DNA of 64,000 bases, from positions 59,775,390 through 59,839,389 of the forward strand of contig NC_052351.1 in NCBI RefSeq assembly GCF_009727055.1, given 5' to 3'. The position numbers and the translations under genes were made by a program. Shown here one piece after another: positions 11,571 to 22,554 of the stretch. Numbering within the stretch: position 1 is the first letter of the stretch; each line of letters begins with the position of its first letter. The stretch is from Benincasa hispida (taxonomy: Eukaryota > Streptophyta > Magnoliopsida > Cucurbitales > Cucurbitaceae). The notes under the pieces are model-generated. The model was given only the letters and a program-made list of their open reading frames with translations. It did no database searches and had not been told where the DNA came from.

Positions 11571-11885
11571 AAGCAAAAAAAGAAGAAGAAAAGAAATCAA
11601 AGATCCAAGGCACATGAAAGTTTCTTGTCATTCATAAAAAAAAAAAGAAAAAAAATTCTAGATTTGTTTTTTAGCCTAACTTTAGTTACTTTACTCTTAG
11701 TTTGTGAGAGTTGATCATTTTGAATTGGTTTTTATCAAATTTTTAGTGAGATTGCACCAAAAATATAAGCCAATCCTTACATCATTGACCTAGTACCAAA
11801 AGCCTACCTTTGAGTGATAAACACGAGTGTTCTTGAGTGAAATTGGTGAGAAGTGTGGTGAGGTCCTTTTATTACTAACTTTAAA

Positions 11886-13519
11886 ATGTCACAGGGTGAA
11901 GGAGTACCACAAGTACAAGAAACTAATATGGTTATTCTTCAAGCCATTCAAGGCATGATGGAAATGATGAGGGAAGATAGACAAGAAAGGAGGGCACAAC
12001 AACAAAGAGTCTTACAAGAAGATGAGAGAGTAATTGACTTAGTTAAACAAGAAAGACAAATTGGAGGAAGAGGAAACATGAGAGGAAGAGGAAGAAATAA
12101 TATGCATCCTAGACGAGGAGAAAGAATCCATGAAGATAGAGATAGTGGGGTCAAGCTCAAAATTTAACCATTTTGTGGAATGTCGGATGCAGAGTCATAC
12201 TTGGAATGGGAAAGGAAGATAGAACATGTGTTTGATTACAACACATTTAGTGAGAATAAGAAGATGAGACTTGCCATTGCCGAATTCCTAACCATGGGGG
12301 AAATTGGTATCAACATCTCAAATCTGAGAGAAGGAGGAAAGAGGAGGATCCCATTGAAACTTGGGAAGAACTTAAAGAAGTTATGAGAAAGAGGAATGTT
12401 CTAAAACATTATGAAAGAGATTTGAGAACTAAATTTCAAGTTTTGAGGAAGGGAACAAAAAGTGTAGCTGAATATTATCAAGATATGGAAACTTTGATGG
12501 AAAGAGCAAATATTCCAGAAGAAGAAGAAGAAGACACCATATCTAGATTACTTGGAGGTTTAAATCGAGAAATTGCTCATATCGTTGATAGATATCCACA
12601 ACTATACTTGGAAGATATGTATCATTATGCAATCAAAATTGAAGAACAATTGAAAGAAGAAAAGGAACATTCCAAGAGGTATAATTTTAAAGCTAATACC
12701 TTTTCAAATTCTAATGTTTGGAATAAGGATGGTTTTGTGAATAGGGGTGAAGCAAAAGGGAAATTTGTGGCTTCTAAAAGAGTGGAAGCTGGGAGCACCT
12801 ATACTAAAAAGAATGAAGCTTCAAAGGAGGAAAGAGAGAAATCTAGTTCCATTCAATGCTGGAAGTGCAAAGGATTTGGGCACATGAGCAAAGATTGTGT
12901 CAATAAAAAATTCATGGTCATAAGAAATGGAATTATTGATTCGGAAGATGAATGTGATGAACAAGGTGGCCAACTTGAGGACGAATCCAAAGCCGTTGAT
13001 GATGAATACATTGAAGAAGGTAACTTCATATCCTTAGTTGCAAGACGAGTACTTAATGTGCAGATTAAGGAAGAGAAAGTTGAAGATCAAAGGGAGAACT
13101 TATTCCACACAAGGTGCTTGATTGAAGGAACCCCATGTAGCTTGGTGATTGATAGTGGAAGTTGCACAAATGTAGTAAGTAGTTTTCTTATAAAAAGACT
13201 CAAACTCACTACTTGTCCACATCCAAAACCATATAAACTTCAATGGTTAACAAACAAAGGAGAATTGAAGGTAAACTCCCAAGTTCTTATTTCTTTTACA
13301 TTTGGAAGATATAAGGATGAGGTTTTTTGCGATGTACTATCTATGTATACGGGTGATATATTATTAGGCCGACCTTGCCAATATAATAGAGAAGTCACAT
13401 ATGATGGTTTGTTGAACAAGTACACATTTACTTTGAATGGGAAGAAGTTTATTTTTCTTCCATTTTCTCCATATGAAGTACAATGCGATCAAGTGAAACT
13501 AGAAAAGAAAAGAAAATAA
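11886..13519 (+). pseudogene. Ty3/gypsy Gag with zinc knuckle and aspartic protease
   Basis: Gag starts at ATG 11886 (MSQGEGVPQVQ) with an Arg/Gly-rich stretch, stops at 12165, and continues in frame as AESYLEWERKIEHVFDY, the retrotransposon-gag fold. A frameshift near 12290 moves it into the longest clean ORF of the window (12383-13519, 378 codons). That ORF holds the rest of the fold (FQVLRKGTKSVAEYYQDME, GLNREIAHIV), a CCHC knuckle C159-x2-C162-x4-H167-x4-C172 and a protease active site DSG at residues 257-259, followed by ILLGRP. The protein would package element RNA and process the polyprotein. One stop and one shift make it nonfunctional, but the 378-codon stretch is well preserved. Confidence 0.88.
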
Positions 13520-13603
13520 TTTGAGGGTCAAGAGAGGAGGGGAGAAAGTAAGTTAAAGGAGAAGAGCGAAAAAAAAAAGAAAAAAGTGAGGGGCAAAAAG
13601 TGA

Positions 13604-14265
13604 GTGACAATCAAGAGAGAAAAAAGAGTGATTTTGAGGGAAAAAAGAAAGAGTGTGAGTTTGGTTATGAGAAAGGGGGAAGAGAGGAATGTGTTTTCAT
13701 TTGAAGCATCAAACTTTGTATTTATGTGCAAAAGAATGTATTTAGTAACTGAACCTAACTCTAATGATAGTTTTCCTAGTGCTTTTAAAACTCTTTTGCA
13801 GGAATTTAATAACATGTTTCCACATGAAGATGCACCTACGGGTATACCTCTTTTAAGAGGAATTGAGCACAAAATTGATTTCATACCCGGGGCAACGCTT
13901 CCAAATATGGCGGCCTACAGGACCAATCCAATCGAGGCCAAGGAAATTAAAGGCAAGTGGAAAAACTCATGGATAAAAATTATGTTCGAGAAAGCATGAG
14001 TCCTTGTTCGGTTCTAGTCATTTTAGTACTCAAGAAAGATGGAACATAGAGGATGTGTGTTGATTATCGAGCCATCAACAAAATAATGGTAAAGTATTGA
14101 CATCCTATTCTTAGATTAGATGACATGCTAGATGAATTACATGGCACAAACTTGTTTTAAAAAATTGATCTTAAGAGTGGTTACCATCAAATTCGAATGC
14201 ATATGGGAGATGAGTGGAAAACGGCTTTCAAAACAAAATTTGGTCTTTATGAGTGGCTTGTTAGC
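13604..14265 (+). pseudogene. Ty3/gypsy reverse transcriptase, N-terminal part, truncated
   Basis: 13604-13999 is a Lys/Arg-rich linker followed by LLQEFNNMFPHE, GIEHKIDFIPGATLPN and AAYRTNP, the entry to RT. Downstream, translated pieces give the VDYRAINK region, [28 protein letters not shown] and [15 protein letters not shown], with in-frame stops near 14049 and 14157. It ends just before the expected MPFGL motif, so the YxDD site, RNase H and integrase are missing. The cut coincides with the return of LINE sequence. Confidence 0.85.
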
Positions 14266-15430
14266 CACTGACTAGAACACCTCAGTGGCCTGAGTTGCCT
14301 CTGCACACACCGACTTTGAGAAAGGATCCCTCTCCAACTCGGCCTGAGCAGCCTCCATAACTTGCCTAGCAACCCGCACCTCATTAGATAACACAGAGAT
14401 ACGCCTACCAAACGAGGCACGTAAACACCGTTTCACTGCCTTAAAATTTCACACAAAGCTAACCATAGGGGACACATCCTCAGGCCTTCTCCACACTGAC
14501 CTGATAGTATCAATAAAACCATCTGCCTCCACCCAATGAGTAAAATAATGAAACATAGGAGGCGGCCTACACCTCGTCTCCCCTGTAGAGACCATAAGGG
14601 GGCTATGATAAAAAATTCCCCACTACCGAACCCTAATCTCCGAATACAGAAAAGCCACCTTCCACACGTCATTAGTCAAGAAGTAATCCAACTGGCGTAA
14701 GATACCATTCTCCTAAACTTTACTAGTCCAAGTAAACCAGTTACCTATCACACCTATCTCAACCAGATCCGCCTCCAACAACGCCCTATCAAATTCCTCC
14801 ATATTTCTCAAGCTAGGGCAACCACCAAGATCCTTTGAACTATTACGAATAGCATTAAAATCACCCATAACAACACCAAGAAGCTACCACGAGGCACATA
14901 CATCAGTCAACTAGGTTCACAAGTTTTGCCTATCAGTCACGTGATTAGAGGCATACACAACACCAATGTGTACCCTAGCACTAGATACAATATCCACCAA
15001 AGTACCAGAAATGAACTGATCCCAACTGACATCCAGAATAAAATCATAGACACTCTTCCGCCACATCACCCAGGTCCTCCCAACTCCCCCTCACACTATA
15101 GCTACTCACACAACTCCAAGCATCACCAAACCTACCCACCACCATACCAAAGTTCTCATGATGAACCCTCGTCTCAAGCAATCAGCAGAAAGTAACAGAG
15201 GAGGAAGACAGAAAATCTGCCACCACTCTACACTTGACAGGGTCATTCAACCCCTTAACATTTCAGGAACACCAAATCATGAAACTTGTGAGAAATCACA
15301 CCTACCACCTCCCACTGGGATTTTGCCCGAACTCCCAAACATCTCATCCAAAACAAACAACGGATCAGGATCAGACTACACTAATACCAGTGCCAACAAG
15401 TCTCCCCCATCACTCAGAACGTCAAAATGA
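14266..15430 (-). pseudogene. LINE ORF2 endonuclease region
   Basis: The best stretch is 14672-14433, whose frames give VWKVAFLYS-like text, a broken DHSPL-type region, and MFHYFTHWVEADGF-like residues in shifted frames. Near 14350-14270 the minus strand reads EATQATEVF, a stop, then the junction. This region follows the apurinic-like endonuclease in plant L1 ORF2. Stops and shifts are frequent. Assignment rests on position between ORF1 and the lost RT and on these remnants. Confidence 0.6.
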
Positions 15431-15448
15431 TTACAATCATCAACATGC

Positions 15449-17213
15449 TTAACAAACCCTGCTTCTAGGGGAGCCATAAACTACTCTGCTCCTCAACGGC
15501 GCCGATCCCAATGACCCACTGCCACTCCTATGTCCTACACCTCCTCTATCACGTCGATGATGGCTAACCATAGTAAACTCGCCATCACACCCTACACTTC
15601 TATTCCCAACCACTGGGCTAACTCCCCTCCCATCAGTACTCAACTTCTGACCCTTCCTTACACTCTCAAGGCCACCCTTCTCCCCCAAACACCCCTCATT
15701 AACCACCACAATATTCAAATCCTGACCTTTTGCCACACCTTGTTTCTCACACATCACCCTAGTATGCCCAAAAGAGCCACAACAAGCACACTTACGAGGC
15801 TTCCACTCATACACTACTGGAATAATAAACTCCCGTCCTAGCATTCTAATAGTGACTGAAGAGGAAAATAACGAATCACCATCCACCTGAACACAAACTC
15901 TCGCATACGATAACCGACGTCGCTCTCTAGTTGCAACATCAAAAGAAATAGCCTTACCCACAACACTAGCCAACATTGCTAAACCCCTATCCGTCCACAG
16001 CTCCAAGGGAACATGCTCCGGTTTAATCCAGATAGGAACATAATCGAAAACAAAGGTTTTAGGAACAATACCTGGTGACCACTATCGTAATAAGATGGGC
16101 TTGTCACCCAAGTGCCACGGATCATTCTCCAGGACCTAGTCCCTTGACTCTGCCTTTTGAAATTTAAAAATAATCAATATGTTCTCCAACAAGATAATAG
16201 TTGACATCTCTACGCGTCCCCAAATTCTCTGAATAAGGCGAAAAATAACAAAATACGGGAGTTTTGCATCCACAAACTGACCCACCAAAGATTTCCCCCA
16301 TAAACAAACACCTGCATCAAGAACCTCCTCACAAGGCTCAACAATCACTTTATCATTTTCAACCAAAGGGGGTGTAAACTCTAAATTTTCCTTCAATTTG
16401 GACCCAAAAAGGGTCACCCATGAATTTTTCCTTTTCAAACTGGAACCGGATCCAACAGAACCAAACCACTCCCCCATTGAACCTAACCGGTCCGTCTTTG
16501 AACCACACCCTAGTTGAACCGACGTTGGCTTGACCCAGCACCTCACCCTCGTTCGTAGAAACCAGACGCTCAACATTCTCCACAAACCCAACCCGATTTA
16601 CCTTCTCACAGACCAGCTTCAGGCCCCCGCGACCCCCATCTCCGGTTTAACACTTATCGACCTACCCACCATAACACCCAAGCCATTCGTCCCTTTCCTC
16701 TTCTCCACTTTTTCCAGCCTACTTTCATCTCATAGCCCACTCCCATTAGGTCCACCCCCATCTCGTAGACCCCCCAACACCTTAGCAACACTCACCTCAA
16801 CTTCTTCTAGACCCAACCCAGACACACCTCTCACAACCTAGGCCCCATCTCCACTGGAGCCCAAACTCCCCTACCCACCACCTGATTCAATACCCAGCCC
16901 ACTCGGTTCACCTAAACCCTGGTTCTCTCCAACCCGGTTTGATTCTTGTTCTAGGTTAGAGGATAGAGGTGTCTTCATCCCTTCGAGTGCCACCGGATCA
17001 CCGAACGTCAAACTCCCTATCCCAACTCTGGCAACACTCCTCGCACCAAACCCTTCACCCTCCTCAGAATGACCATCAGACACCCCAAAGTCCTTCACCT
17101 CCGAACGAGTAACCAATCCTGAATCAACCTCCGGTTTAAGAAGACGAAAGGGTTGTCGTGCCACACGAGCTTCATTCTTTTCCTTCAGTCTTAAAGGTGA
17201 CTATTTATGCACC
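15449..17213 (-). pseudogene. LINE ORF1 protein (DUF4283-like, CCHC knuckle)
   Basis: The likely original start is at 17213 (MVHK, then an in-frame TAG), followed by the clean stretch 17164-16871 (RQPFRLLKPEVD). After several breaks, 16591-16136 contains SLVGQFVDAKLPYFVIF and IWGRVE, a DUF4283-type fold. 16006-15449 continues with ELWTDRGLAMLASVVGKA and RRLSYARVCVQVD, and a CCHC knuckle C73-x2-C76-x4-H81-x4-C86 after YEWKPRK. This architecture is that of plant L1 ORF1, an RNA-binding chaperone. It has stops and shifts and is not functional. Confidence 0.87.
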
Positions 17214-17571
17214 ATTGTCCCAGATCCAAACCCAACGAAAACAAGATTTCGACAAGACAAAGTAGATCATTGGCAACTGAACGGAGAAGAGAAACGACAC
17301 GGTGGCTTCAGATGGCGACAAATGGGCTAGGCGGCGTTTGGAAGAAGCGATGACAATGCTTGGTCTCGGTGATGACGCGGCTAGCTTCGCGTCTGTCTGG
17401 CGGAATGCTGAAGAGGCAGACGGACAACTCCGTCAGCTTCGACAGAGGAACGAACGTCGGAGCTCAATGATGGTGCGACTGCTGGACGCGAGGTAATGCA
17501 GCGCGAAGACGGCTAGGCTTCTCTTTCCTTTTTCCTGCGTGCGCAAAGACGACTAGGGCTCAATCCCTAGC
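17214..17571 (-). other. GC-rich LINE 5' UTR
   Basis: The stretch is clearly richer in G and C than its surroundings and includes GACGACTAGGGCTCAATCC at its outer edge. The plus-strand ORF 17302-17496 is most likely a chance reading of this GC-rich leader. L1-type elements carry an internal promoter in this position; that is family knowledge, not visible here. Confidence 0.5.
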
Positions 17572-19259
17572 TCAATTTTTATAATTGAAAGTCCGAAGAT
17601 ATAATTGTAACTACCACTATACTTCAAGAATGGTTTTTACAATTTGACCTATAATAAAATTTTTATTTCTTTTCTTAATCATTTGATCATTTTCAAGTAA
17701 ATATATTTAACTTTATTAGGATTTATTTATCATCCTAACCGAGTTATCATAATAGTGCTGTGTGGATTCAATAGAATTTGATTGAGGTAAAAATTTAAAA
17801 GTTTAAAAATTTTACTTGAAAAATAATATGGATGATAAACCAGAAGAAAGAAAAAATTGTTCCTATCTTTTAATATTTTAGATTCTCTACAATCAAATTC
17901 ATCAATTTAGATTGAAAGTTATAAAACATACATTTTAAATATAAAGATATAAAGAAAACAGAATGCTATCATTGAAAATTCCAGGATCTCCAAGATCCCT
18001 GTAGTTATCTAGTTTTATTTTCTCTTCATTTTTTTACTATGATTTGCATATTTATTAAATATAATGTTTCTTAGTCAAATTCCAAAAACTAAAACAAATT
18101 TTAAAAACTACTCTTTTTAGTTTCAAATTTTGACTTGATTTTTTAAATTATTAATAAAAAGTAGATAACTAAAGAAGAAATTTGGAGGTAAACATCTTTC
18201 AAAACGTCTATAGACTTAATGTTCATAAATAGAAAATAAAAAACTATATGATTATCAAATTCAGCCTTACTAATTTTAAAATAAACATCTTTCAAAAGTT
18301 CTCCCAATCTTAACCATCTACTGCAATCTCTCTTTTTACAGTAGAAAATGTGTCAACTTGAAAAGTAATGGGCAGGCCTAGATGCAATGGGCCTCTAACC
18401 AAATTTATTTGGGAAAGCCCATTTACAAATAGATAGACCTAAAACCCAATCATCTGTGTCAGGCCCATAAAAAATTTGGGTTCCCACTTAGCCTTCCATT
18501 TTGAGTAATTGCGATAGATAAGACTTTTAGGCATTTTATTAAGTATATAGTATTATTTAAAAAAATATTGCGAATATAACCAAATTGTTCTAATATCCTA
18601 ATTTAAATTTTTTAGGATTATTCCTCTTATACCCTTGGCTACAAAGCAAATCTTCAAGCACATTTTTCTCTTACTCTCGATTTCTTCATCATCAATCTTC
18701 CATCTTGATTTCTCAGATTGATTTCATCATCGCCGATTTCTCTCAGTCAGTTCCTTCATCGTCATTTTCATCATCATCGCTTTGTTCATAATTGATTTTT
18801 CACATTTGCAGCAAATCAAATCCTTATACAGTCATCATCCAATCTTTATCGATTTCTCCATCACTCGCACAATCATCCCTAATTTTTGGATCTTCATGAC
18901 ATCTCTCATTTTTGGATTCTAAAATTTAGTGGAGAGAAGGGGGAGACAGGAAAAGAAGGCCACTTGAAGCTTGCTAAGGAGTTTAGTGGTGACCTGACCG
19001 GAGGAATCAATGACAGAATGGACGGTGGAAGAAAGAGACTTGAACTTTGACTAGAGCAAGCAGTAGTTCGCCAACGACAGTGAAGGCATGACTTGCTCCC
19101 ATTTAAATTTGGATATTAGATTATGGTTGAACATGTTGTTTTGGATTTTGAAGCAAATGCTTCCAAATGAAGAACCCCTCGTAAAGGTTGTTTGGATTTT
19201 GGGAATCGCACCTAAAGGAATTTTGGAAGTTCATGAAAGGTTGGTGGAGGAAGTTTGTC
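17572..19259. other. AT-rich DNA with a promoter-like patch, no gene recognised
   Basis: 17572-18360 is featureless AT-rich sequence. 18370-18490 holds GGCCCATAAAAAATTTGGG, TGGGCCTC and GCCCATTT, resembling plant GGCCCA (site II) promoter elements. 18640-18860 is CT-rich and TCATC-rich like a 5' UTR. No convincing ORF follows: 19088-19333 (81 codons) matches nothing I recognise and runs into the TATCA array. It could be a captured promoter fragment or chance. Confidence 0.35.
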
Positions 19260-19815
19260 AAGTGATACTATCAAGGATAGAAATTATCATTGATAGCATG
19301 TCGATGATACTACCATATCATGCTAATGCATAATCAAACAATCTCTCTTGGAACTCAAATACTACACTACATAATATATAAATACTATCAGTGATATCCT
19401 TTACATTGATAGCAATAGAAAGATATCATTGATAGTAGCTATCAATGATATTCTTTATGATATCAATATAGAAGGATATCATTCTATACCTGTATGCATT
19501 AGTAACATACAAATACACTACATTTATCAACAAATTAATCAAAAGACCCCGAGTATTTATAAACAGGATATCAAATTGAAATGACGAAACGCATAAAAAC
19601 ATTACCATTGATAAAAACATATCCGCAATAGCCATTGATTGCCTATCATTGATATAAACATATTAGTAATAGCAACCGGTAGCCCATTTTTCAAATTGAA
19701 TGTTATTACTGATAGTAGCATAACTAATAACAACTATTGAAAAGTATCACTAACAGCAGCTGTCAGTGATAGTAACTGATATCTATTATTAGTGATAGCT
19801 TTCAATTTGAAAAAA
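19260..19815. repeat. TATCA/TGATA palindrome-rich array (copy 1)
   Basis: Dozens of variants of TATCANTGATAG and its complement are packed irregularly (ATCATTGATAGTAGCTATC, TATCAGTGATATC, GATAGTAACTGATATC). The half-sites TATCA and TGATA are reverse complements, so the stretch is full of small inverted repeats on both strands. The right edge, GATAGCTTTCAATTTG followed by GAAAAAATAAGAAAGAA, matches the right edge of the second array near 39020, so both are copies of one repeat family. No coding potential. Confidence 0.8.
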
Positions 19816-19829
19816 TAAGAAAGAACTGT

Positions 19830-20265
19830 GCGTAACGGCGGGTTGGGTGTGGCCCCGACATTCCCCTACATACCCTACGATCATCCTCCCTCCCTTGCCT
19901 TGAATGCTTTGTCCTCATAAACCAACACGGGTCCTTTCAGGATGAAGCTAAGCATGCTTAACTTTGGAAACGCCCTAGGCCCAGGATTCAAAATCCGGAT
20001 TCGGCCCCTAATGGCCTCGGCATTCCCCTACGTACCCAACATAGGATTGCTCAAAGCTAAGCATGCTTAACGTTGAAGTTCTTATGATTGAACCACCGAA
20101 AAGGAAGGTGCATCTTGTTGGTATAGGTAGTAACTTTCAATTCTTTTAAGCCTTTTGTAATCATACTTTCATTTCTTAACTATACTTTCATGTCCTCAGG
20201 ATCCCTCTCATTCAGATGTGATATCGGTTCATTCATGTACCCCTCCTGAACTCGGGTTGTTACAT
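19830..20265 (-). mobile_element. 5S-related, Cassandra-like TRIM remnant
   Basis: On the minus strand the stretch begins TGTAACAACCCGAG (20265 leftwards), the typical start of Cassandra-like LTRs. It continues to a 5S-like box near 20060-20100: GGTTCAATCATAAGAACTTC followed by GTTAAGCATGCTTAG, compared with the AAGTTAAGCGTGCTTGG core of plant 5S RNA. A second GTTAAGCATGCTTAGCTTC lies near 19945 and CATTCCCCTAC(A/G)TACCC is also duplicated, so part of the unit is repeated. It is too diverged to be a working 5S gene. Confidence 0.5.
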
Positions 20266-21609
20266 GGAGATTTAAAATAGGGCTCTTTTTAAATATACAA
20301 AATATTTAAAAATATTTACACAACAAAAAGTTTCAAAAGTACAAGTACTTTTGAAACTTTTTCCTATAAAGTGTAAATTTTCTTGGGATTTTTCTATTTA
20401 TAAGAATTTTCTTGAAAAATAATTAACTTGTTATGGTAATTACAAGTTAATTATTTTGATTTAGTTGAAATTATATTTATATCTTTAGAGGTAGAAATTG
20501 AATTAATATGCTAAGATAATTCAATTTGGATTTTAAATGATAGAAGATTTAAAATACTTGAGGGAAATAATGGAAGAGATTTAAAGAGATTTGGGTTAAT
20601 AGTAAAAGTCTTGGGAATTGGAGATTATGGTTTGAAGTGGGAAAAGGAAAATGAAATATATATATATTATATATATATATTACTTAGGATTTTATTTGGT
20701 GGAGTTAGGGTTAAAAGAGAGAAGAAATTTTTTTTAGAATATCTAGAGTTCATATGTCTGTGGAATTGAGATAAAATGTCTAGAGTTCATACGTTTGGGA
20801 GCTGAGTTGAGATAGAATGTCTAGAGTTCATATGCCTGTGGAGTTCATATATATCTGTGGAATTGATATATCTGCGCTTGGAGTGCAGAGTTATTTGATT
20901 TGAGTTCATATGTTTGCGTTTGGGGTGTAGAGTTGAATTCAGATGTCTAGGTATCTGATGCAGTTTTTTGAACTCTAAATAATATTCTTTTATAATAAAT
21001 ATTTTTGTTTTGAAACTTTTTTATTTAATAATTCTACCCATCTTTGTTTGAATAAAATATGGATTACAATTTTTTTCTTTTAATTTTTAAAACTTTTCTT
21101 TCTTTCTTTCTTTCTTTTTGGGGCTATGAATATTAATTAACTCATTACATTTCTTGTAGAAATATGGAAATAAAACGAGAAATTAAAGCGAAATAAAATT
21201 TTTTTATTCTAGCTAATTTTTCTCCATGAATTTCATTATCACCATCTTCTTTTTCTTTTCTTCCTATTGTTGCTCTATATTTTTACTATGTCATGAATTT
21301 TTTTAATTAAAACACCCCATCATTGTAACAACCAATGGAATGTCACCACATTTCACTTTAATTTCCTCTAAATTTGGAAGATCATCAGAGAACAAATATT
21401 TATTTTTCACTAATTCTTGGTAGAAAATGTTCCAGGAAAAAAAATTCATTTTATGGGTTTTTTTTTGGTATATGTTACATACTTTTCAACTACATACATA
21501 CTTTTCATCTAAATATTCTTCAAACTCGTTTGATATGTGAATTCATTACGTATAAATATTGCACTTAATCTAGATAAAATAATATTTTTTTATATAATCA
21601 ACAACTCTA
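20266..21609. other. AT-rich DNA with minor repeats
   Basis: No gene seen. A short inverted repeat, TTTCAAAAGTACAAGTACTTTTGAAAC, lies at about 20331-20357. A (TA)n tract is at 20659-20690. TCTAGAGTTCATATG and variants recur at least four times between 20740 and 20950 (an irregular ~60 bp repeat). A (CTTT)n tract is at about 21098-21118. Confidence 0.55.
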
Positions 21610-22380
21610 TAACATACTTTAACAGTCATCAGTCTTATAGTAGTCGGAAATGGTTGTCGAAGTTAATTATCGAAGATGATCTTTACTGAAACTTGTAGTC
21701 GGAGGTGGTTGTTGGAACCTGAAGTTGATCACATGAAGGTGTATTGGAGTTGGTTGTCGAAATTTGTCATTAGAGGTGGTTTTTGAGTCCTGGAGTTGGT
21801 CGGGCGAAAGTGGTCATCAAAGTTGATCATCAAATACGATTTTCACTGAAGATTGTACTCGGAGGAGGCTATCAGAGTCCGAAGTTAGTCGCATGAAGAT
21901 GATATTAGAGTTGGTTGTTAGAGTTTGTCGTCAAAGGTGGTTAACGAAGTCTCGAGTTGGTCGTCGGAGTTGCTTGCTCAAAGGTGATATTTGAAGGTGA
22001 TTTTTATTAAAGTTTATAGTCGGAGGTGGTTGCCGGAGCCTATGGAGCCTATGAAGGTTGTTGTCAGAGTTGGTCATTGGAGTTTGTTGTTGGAGCCAAT
22101 TGGTCATCGAAGTTGGTAGCGCAAAGGTGGTCGTTGGAGTTGGGTCACCGGAGGTGGTTGTCAAAGGTTAGAATTGGTTGTCAAAATTGGTCGTGTGAAG
22201 GTTGCCAGAGCTCGTTGTCAAAGTCCAAATTTTCGTCGGAATTATCATCGAAGATGGTTGTCGGATCCTAGAGTTAGTTGTCGAAGTTGTCATCGGAGGT
22301 GGTTGTCGTAGCCTGGGGTTGGTGGTCGGAATTGTCATCGAAGGTGGTTGTTGGAGCCTAGAGTTAGTTCCTGGAGTGTG
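21610..22380. repeat. GTT/GTCG-rich degenerate tandem array
   Basis: Nearly every 30-60 bp repeats the words GGTGGTTGTCGGAGCC, GAGTTGGTCG and GTCATCGAAG in variable order. The strand asymmetry (G/T on plus) yields long open frames on both strands (for example 22026-22271 plus and 22494-22168 minus) that are artefacts of the repeat. It is bordered on the right by a hairpin element end, so it may be the interior of that element. Confidence 0.75.
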
Positions 22381-22427
22381 ATAGTGGTCGATGGGTGAAG
22401 CCATTGAAAACATGGGAAGAAGGGAGA

Positions 22428-22554
22428 GTTGGGGTGAGTTGGTAAAATATACCAACTCAACTCCTCCAATATTTAAAGTTTGTTGGCCAAACAATGAGTT
22501 GGTATATTATACCAACTCAACTTAACTCATGTTGGTGAGCCAAACACCCCCTTG
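22428..22554. mobile_element. MITE-like end with two perfect hairpins
   Basis: Two palindromes, GAGTTGGTA...TACCAACTC at 22436-22458 and GAGTTGGTATA-T-TATACCAACTC at 22496-22518 (11 bp arms), are joined by AACTCCTCCAATATTTAAAG. The right edge GTGAGCCAAACACCCCCTT is the common GGGGTGTTTGGC-type end of plant MITEs (PIF/Harbinger or hAT-like). I do not see the matching left terminus, so either the array at 21610-22380 lies inside the element or the left end is lost. Confidence 0.55.

Larger units (their letters stand above)
10456..14265 (+). mobile_element. Ty3/gypsy fragment with inside-out order (pol tail - LTR - gag-PR-RT), inserted in the LINE
   Basis: From left to right: the C-terminal end of gypsy Pol (10460-10705), a polypurine stretch (10704-10712), one LTR (10713-11279), a tRNA-Met primer site (11282-11293), leader, gag, protease and the first part of RT. 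It ends in mid-RT at about 14265, where LINE sequence resumes. An intact element would be LTR-gag-pol-LTR, so this is internal-LTR-internal. Both outer edges abut LINE sequence and no clear target duplication is seen. Possible causes are unequal recombination between tandem copies, integration of a one-LTR circle, or a misassembly. Confidence 0.8.
14266..17571 (-). mobile_element. L1-type LINE, 5' fragment (5' UTR, ORF1, endonuclease)
   Basis: Read on the minus strand: a GC-rich 5' region (~17571-17214), ORF1 (17213-15449), then the endonuclease part of ORF2 down to ~14266. Its 3' neighbour across the gypsy insert is the LINE piece 8334-10455, same strand and correct order. The RT core that should join them is missing, so a deletion accompanied or followed the insertion. 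TCAATTTTT occurs next to both outer ends (~8330 and 17572), a weak target-duplication candidate because of the poly(T). Confidence 0.8.

Noticed and set aside
17302..17496. Small host gene in the GC-rich patch
   Set aside because: It lies antisense in the LINE 5' UTR and has no recognisable domain or upstream signal.
19260..19815. CRISPR-like array of TATCA repeats
   Set aside because: Units are irregular, diverged, without unique spacers, and the genome is a plant nuclear one.
20060..20110. Functional 5S rRNA gene
   Set aside because: Only a short diverged core is present; the rest of 5S and a terminator are missing.
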